The notes under the pieces: model-generated
Seen by the model: the letters and a program-made list of their open reading frames with translations, nothing else
What the model was told of the DNA's origin: nothing
Database searches by the model: none
Program-made: the position numbers and the translations under genes
Shown here: positions 58,299 through 64,000 of the stretch, piece by piece
Layout: each line of letters begins with the position of its first letter
How positions within the stretch are numbered: the stretch's first letter is position 1
Assembly: GCA_023398815.1 (NCBI GenBank)
Contig: JAEWRW010000020.1
Coordinates: forward strand, 1-64,000
Direction: 5' to 3'
DNA from: Bacillota bacterium
GTDB taxonomy: Bacteria; Bacillota; Clostridia; Christensenellales; UMGS416
Length of the DNA stretch: 64,000 nt

Positions 58299-59453
58299 AT
58301 GATCGACAACCGGGAGGAGCGCCACTTCATCTGGCTGAGCAGCGTGGATGGAGTCGGCCCCACGACATTTCGCACATTGGTGAACCTCTTTGGCAGCCCT
58401 GAGGGCGTCTTTCGCGATGCGCCACGGTGGCCTGAACGGCTGCGCCAGGCACCCCGCCTGGCAGGGAAAACCCGCGCCGCACTGCTGGCAGCCTGCAACG
58501 ACGAATCGATCGAGCGCTTTTTTGGCACGCTGGAACGGCTGGGCATCACCCCTGTTTGCCAGCTGCACCCCCAGTACCCCGCCGGGCTCCATGAGGTCGT
58601 CGCGCCGCCGCTGACGCTCTATTGCATTGGGCGAGTCGAACTCCTGCAGGCCGAGCGGCAGATTGCCATCGTTGGCACGCGGGAGCCATCGAACTACGGG
58701 CGGGAGGTCGCCTTCCGCCTGGGGCGGCGGCTGGGCGGCAGCGGGGTGACGGTGGTCTCGGGCATGGCACGGGGCATCGACACCAGCGCCCACCTGGGCA
58801 CGCTGGAGGCCGGTGGCGACACCATCGCCGTGCTGGGCTGCGGCGTGGACGTTGCCTACCCCCGCAGCAATGCCGAGGTGTATGAGCGGATCTGCCAGCA
58901 GGGGCTGGTGCTCTCCGAATACGTGCCGGGTACCGAGCCGCTGGCCGGCAATTTCCCGGCCCGCAACCGCATCATCAGCGGCCTGGCCCGCGGCGTCGTG
59001 GTGGTGGAGGCCGGCGAGCACTCCGGCAGCAACATCACCGTCAACTACGCACTGGAGCAGGGCAAGGACGTCTTTGCCGTGCCGGGCCCCATTCTCTCGG
59101 GGGTCAGCGTCTCCACCAACGCGATGATCAAAAGCGGATGCGAGGTCATCGCCGGGGAGGACGACGTGCTGGACTTCTACGGCTGGGGCGACAAGCCCGC
59201 CCGGGGTGGCATGGTAGCTCGCCCTGCCCGGGCAGAGAAACCTGCGCCGGCGCCGCCGTTGCAGCTCACGCTGCAGGAGCAGGCATTGGCCGATGCTCTC
59301 ATGGGCGGGGAGCGTTCCTTTGATGATCTCATAGACCTCACCGGTTTCTCGCTGGGCGACCTATTCCCGTTGCTGGCGGGGCTGGAAATCAAAGGCGTGC
59401 TGGAGCAGAAGCCCGGCCGCCTGTATGCACTCAAGAGTGGAGGACGCGTTTGA
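58299..59453 (+). CDS. dprA: DNA-processing protein DprA
   Basis: 384 residues from the ATG at 58299 after TTGGGGGAA. A helical N-terminal SAM-like domain ('FIWLSSVDGVGPTTFRTLVN') precedes the Rossmann domain with 'VSGMARGIDTSAHLGTLEAG' and 'GNFPARNRIISGLARGVVVV'. A C-terminal winged helix follows. It loads RecA on incoming single-stranded DNA. topA, which usually separates dprA from trmFO, is missing here. Confidence 0.95.
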   Translation: MIDNREERHFIWLSSVDGVGPTTFRTLVNLFGSPEGVFRDAPRWPERLRQAPRLAGKTRAALLAACNDESIERFFGTLERLGITPVCQLHPQYPAGLHEVVAPPLTLYCIGRVELLQAERQIAIVGTREPSNYGREVAFRLGRRLGGSGVTVVSGMARGIDTSAHLGTLEAGGDTIAVLGCGVDVAYPRSNAEVYERICQQGLVLSEYVPGTEPLAGNFPARNRIISGLARGVVVVEAGEHSGSNITVNYALEQGKDVFAVPGPILSGVSVSTNAMIKSGCEVIAGEDDVLDFYGWGDKPARGGMVARPARAEKPAPAPPLQLTLQEQALADALMGGERSFDDLIDLTGFSLGDLFPLLAGLEIKGVLEQKPGRLYALKSGGRV

Positions 59454-60757
59454 AAGCAATCGTATTGGGGGCGGGGTTGGCCGGCTGTGAAGCAGCCTGG
59501 CAGCTTGCCCGCCGTGGCATTGATGTGGAACTTGTGGAGATGAAGCCCCTGCGGCGGCAGAGCGCCCACCAGACCGACGGCTTTGCGGAGCTGGTGTGCA
59601 GCAACTCCCTGCGCAGCAACGCCGTGGACAATGCCTCTGGGCTCCTGAAGCAGGAGATGCGGCGGCTGGGCTCCCTCATCCTGGAGGCTGCCGACGCCAC
59701 GGCCCTGCCGGCTGGCGGTGCCCTGGCGGTTGACCGCGCAGCATTCTCGGCCCATGTGGCCGGGCGGCTCGCGAGCCTGCCCAACCTTACCATCACCCAC
59801 CGGGAGGCCACCGCCATCCCCGAAGGCCCCTGCGTGGTGGCCACCGGGCCGCTGACCGACGGGGCCATGGCCGAGGCCATCGCGGCCTTGTGCGGGGGCG
59901 ATGAGCTCAACTTCTACGACGCCGTCGCGCCCATCGTGACGCGGGAGTCGGTGGACATGGACAAAGCCTTTGCCCAGTCCCGTTGGGGAGAGGGGGACGG
60001 CTACCTCAATTGCCCGCTGACCGAGGAGGAATACAACGCCTTTTACGACGAGCTCATTGCCGCCCGCACGGCGGAATTGCACGAGCAGGATCGTGACTTC
60101 AAGGTGTTTGAGGGCTGCATGCCGGTGGAGGTGATGGCGCGCCGGGGGCGGCAGACGCTGACCTTCGGGCCCATGAAACCCATCGGCCTTACTGACCCGC
60201 ACACCGGGCGGCGTCCTTACGCCGTGGTGCAGCTGCGGCAAGACAACCGCGAGGGCACCCATTACAACCTCGTGGGCTTCCAGACCCAGCTGGCCTGGCC
60301 CGAGCAGCGCCGGGTGCTGCGCATGGTGCCGGGGCTGGAGCATGCCGAGTTCGTACGCTACGGCGTGATGCACCGCAACACCTACCTCAACAGCCCCAAC
60401 TTGCTGACGCGGGACTTCGCCCTGCGGGGCCGGCCCGATCTTTTCTTCGCCGGGCAGATGACCGGGGTGGAGGGGTATGTGGAGTCGGCGGCGTCGGGTT
60501 TTGTGGCGGGCATCGCCCTGGGGCGGCTGCTGCGTGGTAAGACGGCTCTCAACTTTTGCCGCCGCACCGTGCTGGGCGCATTGGGATACTATGTAGCAGA
60601 CCCGCCGCTGCCGGGCCATGCCTTCGCGCCCATGAACGCCACCTTTGGCATTCTGGAGCCGCTGGAGGGTCGGGTGCGGGGCGGCCGCGCCCGCCGTGCG
60701 GCCATGGCCGACCGCTCATTGGAGTATGTGGAACTGCTTGCAGACCAAATAGATTGA
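59450..60757 (+). CDS. trmFO: tRNA (uracil-54-C5)-methyltransferase TrmFO
   Basis: 435 residues, TTG start overlapping the dprA stop. The FAD-binding GAGLAGCEAAWQLARRG motif, LVCSNSLRSNAVDNASGLLK and 'GQMTGVEGYVESAASG' are family landmarks. It uses methylene-tetrahydrofolate and FAD to make ribothymidine at tRNA position 54. Fourteen bases separate it from hslV. Confidence 0.96.
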   Translation: MKAIVLGAGLAGCEAAWQLARRGIDVELVEMKPLRRQSAHQTDGFAELVCSNSLRSNAVDNASGLLKQEMRRLGSLILEAADATALPAGGALAVDRAAFSAHVAGRLASLPNLTITHREATAIPEGPCVVATGPLTDGAMAEAIAALCGGDELNFYDAVAPIVTRESVDMDKAFAQSRWGEGDGYLNCPLTEEEYNAFYDELIAARTAELHEQDRDFKVFEGCMPVEVMARRGRQTLTFGPMKPIGLTDPHTGRRPYAVVQLRQDNREGTHYNLVGFQTQLAWPEQRRVLRMVPGLEHAEFVRYGVMHRNTYLNSPNLLTRDFALRGRPDLFFAGQMTGVEGYVESAASGFVAGIALGRLLRGKTALNFCRRTVLGALGYYVADPPLPGHAFAPMNATFGILEPLEGRVRGGRARRAAMADRSLEYVELLADQID

Positions 60758-60770
60758 CAGGAGGACAACC

Positions 60771-61316
60771 ATGCAGATGGAAGGAACGACAATAGTGGCC
60801 GTGAAGCGTGACGGCATGATTGCCGTGGCTGGCGATGGTCAGGTGACCAGCGGTCAGAATACCATCATGAAAGCGACCGCCCGCAAGGTGCGCCGTATTT
60901 ACAACGATTCGGTGGTCGTGGGGTTTGCCGGGGCGGTGGCCGACGCCTTCACCCTGGCCGAACGGTTTGAGGCAAAACTCGAACAGTACAGCGGCAATCT
61001 GGCCCGTGCCGCGGTGGAGCTGGCGCAGGATTGGCGCAGCGACAAGCTGCTGCGCAAGCTGGAGGCGCTGCTCATCGTGGCGGACAGTGAGGAGCTGCTG
61101 ATCCTGAGCGGCAGCGGCGAGGTTGTCGACCCCGACGACGGCATCGCGGCCATCGGCTCCGGCGGCAACTATGCGCTGGCGGCGGCCAAGGCGCTCAAGG
61201 AGAACACCGACCTCCCCGCCCGGCAGATTGCGGAGAAAGCCATCGGCATCGCGGCGGACATCTGCGTGTTCACCAACCACAACATCATCGTAGAGGAAGT
61301 GGGGCAGAGCAAATGA
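60771..61316 (+). CDS. hslV: HslV protease subunit
   Basis: 181 residues. After MQMEG the sequence TTIVAVKRDG begins, so Thr6 becomes the N-terminal catalytic threonine after processing. AVAGDGQVTSGQ and GIAAIGSGGNYALAAA are conserved. It forms the two-ring core of the HslUV proteasome-like protease. ATG at 60771 after CAGGAGGAC. Confidence 0.96.
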   Translation: MQMEGTTIVAVKRDGMIAVAGDGQVTSGQNTIMKATARKVRRIYNDSVVVGFAGAVADAFTLAERFEAKLEQYSGNLARAAVELAQDWRSDKLLRKLEALLIVADSEELLILSGSGEVVDPDDGIAAIGSGGNYALAAAKALKENTDLPARQIAEKAIGIAADICVFTNHNIIVEEVGQSK

Positions 61317-62704
61317 GCCAGGCATTGATGGCGTCGGTGCTGACGCCCAAGGAGATCGTCACCGAGCTTGATAAGTACATCATCGGCCAGGACAGCGCCA
61401 AGCGCGCCGTGGCCGTGGCCCTTCGCAACCGTTACCGCCGCAGCCGCCTGCCCGAGGCCCTGCGCGACGAGGTGACGCCCAAGAACATCCTGATGATCGG
61501 CCCCACCGGCGTGGGCAAGACAGAGATCGCCCGGCGGCTGGCCAAGCTTGTCAACGCGCCCTTTGTGAAGGTGGAGGCCACCAAGTTCACCGAAGTGGGC
61601 TACGTCGGCCGCGATGTGGATTCGATGATCCGCGACCTCGTCGAGGCGTCCATCCGCATGGTCAAGGCCTACAAGATGGAGACCGTGCGCGGCGAAGCCG
61701 CCCGCCAGGCTGAGCAGCGCCTGCTGCAGGTGCTGGTGCCGGGCAAGAAGCCCAAGCGCCGCTCCAACCCCCTCGATATGTTCATGGGCAACCAGAACGA
61801 GGAAGAGAACGAGCAGCCCGACGCCGAGATCACCGACCGGCGCAGCGCCATCGCTGAGCGCCTGCACGCCGGGCAACTGGAGGACAGCCTGGTGGAAGTT
61901 GAGGTGGAGGACAGCCCCGCCGGCATGGAACTGATGCCCGGGGCCGGTGGCATCGAGATCAACCTGCAGGACATGATGGGTGGCCTTCTGCCCCGGCGCA
62001 CCAAGCAGCGCCGTGTCAAGGTGGCCGAGGCGCGCCGCATCTTTGAGCAGGAGGAAGCCCAGAAGCTCATCGACATGGACGAGGTGACCGCCGAAGCCCT
62101 GCAGCTGGCCGAGCAGCACGGCATCGTGTTCATCGACGAGATTGACAAGATCGCTGGCCGTGGCAACATGCAGGGGCCTGACGTCTCCCGCGAAGGTGTG
62201 CAGAGGGATATCCTGCCCCTGGTGGAGGGCAGCACCGTCACCACCAAGTACGGCCCGGTCAAGACCGACTACATGCTCTTCATCGCCGCCGGCGCGTTTC
62301 ATGTGTCCAAGATTTCCGACCTTATCCCCGAGCTGCAGGGCCGCTTCCCCATCAAGGTGGAGCTCAATTCCCTGACCGAGGAGGACTTCCGTCGCATCCT
62401 GACCCAGCCGGAGAACGCGCTCATCAAGCAATACCGTGCGCTGCTGTCGGTCGACAACATCGTACTGGAGTTCAACGACGAGGCCCTCAATACCCTGGCC
62501 CACTACGCTTATGTGGTGAACGAAACCAGTGAGAACCTGGGGGCCCGGCGGCTGCACACCATTATGGAGAGTCTGCTGGAGGACATCTCCTTCAACGCCA
62601 CCGGCAACCACCCGGAGATCACCGTGCAGGTCGATGGCGCCTATGTCACCGAGCACCTCAAGAAGGTGGCTGGGGAGAAGGACCTGCGGCGGTATATCAT
62701 CTAG
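61313..62704 (+). CDS. hslU: HslU ATPase subunit
   Basis: 463 residues. Walker A GPTGVGKTEIARRL, Walker B 'IVFIDEIDKIAG', an I-domain (about 115-240) and the C-terminal tail DLRRYII, which docks into HslV. It overlaps hslV by four bases. CodY, which often follows in Bacillus, is not here. Confidence 0.96.
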   Translation: MSQALMASVLTPKEIVTELDKYIIGQDSAKRAVAVALRNRYRRSRLPEALRDEVTPKNILMIGPTGVGKTEIARRLAKLVNAPFVKVEATKFTEVGYVGRDVDSMIRDLVEASIRMVKAYKMETVRGEAARQAEQRLLQVLVPGKKPKRRSNPLDMFMGNQNEEENEQPDAEITDRRSAIAERLHAGQLEDSLVEVEVEDSPAGMELMPGAGGIEINLQDMMGGLLPRRTKQRRVKVAEARRIFEQEEAQKLIDMDEVTAEALQLAEQHGIVFIDEIDKIAGRGNMQGPDVSREGVQRDILPLVEGSTVTTKYGPVKTDYMLFIAAGAFHVSKISDLIPELQGRFPIKVELNSLTEEDFRRILTQPENALIKQYRALLSVDNIVLEFNDEALNTLAHYAYVVNETSENLGARRLHTIMESLLEDISFNATGNHPEITVQVDGAYVTEHLKKVAGEKDLRRYII

Positions 62705-62871
62705 CCTGTAGGAACGGCTCCAGGCGGGGCGCTTCACGCATGGATTGGGGAACCTCTTCCGTTCTGCCATAGATCTTTGTCAAAAGAAGTCGGTTCTGAA
62801 AAGATCGATTTCTTTTGTTGTGTATGATATAGTAATTCGGAATTTCTTAAAGAAACCAGGAGTGGACGAGA

Positions 62872-63467
62872 ATGACAACAATGCCGGATTTCGCCCGCAA
62901 ACCCATCCTCTGCGGTGAGAAAGTGCTGCTTCGCCCCTTTCAGCCAGAAGACATTGAACCGATGATGGACATTTTGTCTGACTACGAAGTGGTCAAGCTG
63001 ACCGGTTCTGCCTGCACGGAGGAAGAGGCGCACGCGCCATTGTCCCAGGAAGAAGCGGAAAAAGAAAACACTGGTATGAAACCCGTAATGAACAGTGTGA
63101 CCGTCTCGATCTGGCAATTGTTGAGCGAGCGACAAACGAAATTGTTGGCGAAGTGGTATTCAACGAATATGACGACGTCGCCAATAAAGTAAATTTCCGC
63201 ATTCTTGTTGGCCCCCATGGACGCAACAAAGGGTTGGGGAGTGAAGCCACCGCGTTGTTTCTTCAATACGGGTTCGAAGTCCTGAACCTACATAAAATCG
63301 CGTTGCAGGTGTTCAGTTTCAACCCGCGCGGCGAACACGTTTATGTAAAGAACGGTTTTGTGCTGGAGGGGATACTGCGGGAAGATTTCATGTATGAAAA
63401 CGAGTACGTAGATACCAAGGTATATGGCATTCTGGCCTCAGAGTACAAAAAAAGAGCTTCCGTCTGA
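62872..63467 (+). pseudogene. GNAT acetyltransferase with a one-base frameshift
   Basis: The frame from the ATG at 62872 (after CCAGGAGTG) reads 'ILCGEKVLLRPFQPEDIEPM' and is an RimJ/RimL-like beginning. It leaves frame in an A run at 63059-63063. The next frame continues HWYETRNEQ, EIVGEVVFNEYDDVANKV and FRILVGPHGRNKGLGSEA to 63467. A sixth A would restore one GNAT protein of about 197 residues. Either the gene is recently broken or the assembly has a homopolymer error. Lower GC than neighbours. Confidence 0.8.
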
Positions 63468-63503
63468 GACGATGCGGCGGATGGCCGCCATGGGAGGGAA
63501 CCT

Positions 63504-63869
63504 GTGGAACTGGAACTGCTGAAGGACACGTTTTCCGTCTGTAAGGTGGAGGGCCTTGATGGGGTGCGGCTGGACGCGCCATTCACCTTCCTTTCTCGCA
63601 CCGACGAGGAATGCTCGCTGGTGTGCCCCACGGCCCTCGTGCCGGTGGGTTGCCGCACGCGGGAGGATGGCTGGCGCGCCTTCCGGGTGTGCGGGGCCAT
63701 GGATTTCTCGATGGTGGGCGTGTTGGCGGGCATCTCCGGCGCGTTGGCCTCGGCCGGCGTCAGTCTCTTTGCTCTGTCCACCTACAATACCGATTATGTA
63801 CTTGTGAAGGCCGACAAATGGGTGGACGCCACCCGGGCGTTGGTGGCCGCGGGGTATCGCTTCGTCTGA
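63504..63869 (+). CDS. ACT-domain protein (ACT_7/CASTOR-like)
   Basis: 121 residues, GTG start after GGGAGGGAA. Two ACT-like halves: an N-terminal 'LELLKDTFSVCKVEGLDGVR' and the C-terminal 'GVLAGISGALASAGVSLFAL' with STYNTDYVLVK, a motif characteristic of this small amino-acid-binding family. It may sense an amino acid or modulate a neighbouring enzyme. It lies between two acetyltransferase genes. Confidence 0.85.
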   Translation: MELELLKDTFSVCKVEGLDGVRLDAPFTFLSRTDEECSLVCPTALVPVGCRTREDGWRAFRVCGAMDFSMVGVLAGISGALASAGVSLFALSTYNTDYVLVKADKWVDATRALVAAGYRFV

Positions 63870-63897
63870 CACAGGAATGCTCCTCAGGAGGTTGTCC

Positions 63898-64000
63898 ATG
63901 GCGTTTCTAGATTGGTTCGGCGCGGTGCCCGTGCTGCGGACACCCCGACTGGTGTTGCGTCCGTTTTGCTGCGACGACATGGATGCCTACCTGCGCTTCT
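63898..64000 (+). CDS. GNAT acetyltransferase, 5' part only
   Basis: 34 codons, ATG at 63898 following CAGGAGG, cut by the window end. 'VPVLRTPRLVLRPFCCDDMD' is the standard RimJ/RimL-type N-terminus. Nothing can be said of the catalytic part. Confidence 0.75.
   Translation, partial: MAFLDWFGAVPVLRTPRLVLRPFCCDDMDAYLRF

Noticed and set aside
61169..62770. 533-codon minus-strand open frame opposite hslU
   Set aside because: Shadow of hslU; Leu/His/Gly/Asp-rich without domain features.

Overview
The window is GC-rich, gene-dense DNA from an endospore-forming Firmicute, most likely a high-GC member of the Clostridia. The evidence is spoIVFA/spoIVFB, gpr, spoIVB-spo0A, yqfC-yqfD and the Firmicute order yqfC-yqfD-phoH-pgpH-ybeY-cdd-era-recO. 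Genus cannot be set from sequence alone. No tRNA, rRNA, CRISPR array, phage or transposase gene was recognised.

Layout. 1-5.1 kb: spoIVFA-spoIVFB, a HemW-like protein without its Fe-S cysteines, a Crp/Fnr regulator with a matching operator in front of trxA, and a DUF2798 membrane protein. 5.1-9.7 kb: arginine decarboxylase/agmatinase (minus strand), a frameshifted NUDIX gene and two VOC proteins. 9.7-16.6 kb: a GH3 glycosidase, an MBL hydrolase, a DUF975 membrane protein and a MacB-like adaptor/permease pair with no ATPase. 17-22.4 kb: a sugar-ABC ATPase (MsmX type), a PucR-type regulator, a DUF348/G5/3D cell-wall protein, DUF1934 and an MBL hydrolase. 22.4-29 kb: a histidine kinase and LytTR regulator separated by NfeD-FloA, then sua5, ywlE and mnmA. 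29.3-34.4 kb (minus strand): a PIN-TRAM protein, a methyltransferase, radA and a propeller-like membrane protein. 34.5-42.4 kb: gpr, nadK, argR, recN, spoIVB, spo0A, and a TM1266-like/ECF pair behind a structured leader. 42.4-50.1 kb: rpsU and the yqfC-to-recO operon. 50.1-52.4 kb: a small transcript and a repeat protein, both preceded by PhoP-like 11-bp arrays. 52.4-58.1 kb (minus strand): a GH106-like glycosidase and two uronate-isomerase-like amidohydrolases. 58.3 kb to the end: dprA-trmFO-hslV-hslU, a frameshifted GNAT gene, an ACT-domain protein and a partial GNAT gene.

The most unusual content is a family of six dispersed intergenic elements (R1-R6, about 240 to 840 bp). They share a chain of hairpins, including UNCG-type loops and covarying stems. 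Each abuts an intrinsic-terminator hairpin at its 3' end, and three of them lie between two near-identical copies of that hairpin. Larger members have smaller hairpin modules inserted inside the hairpins of the core. They occur in both orientations relative to genes and encode nothing recognisable. They look like a non-autonomous, terminator-targeting, nested palindromic mobile element, or a structured RNA that moves.

Two genes (NUDIX at 7.8-8.2 kb, GNAT at 62.9-63.5 kb) are broken by single-base changes in short homopolymers, so sequencing error must be excluded before calling them pseudogenes.
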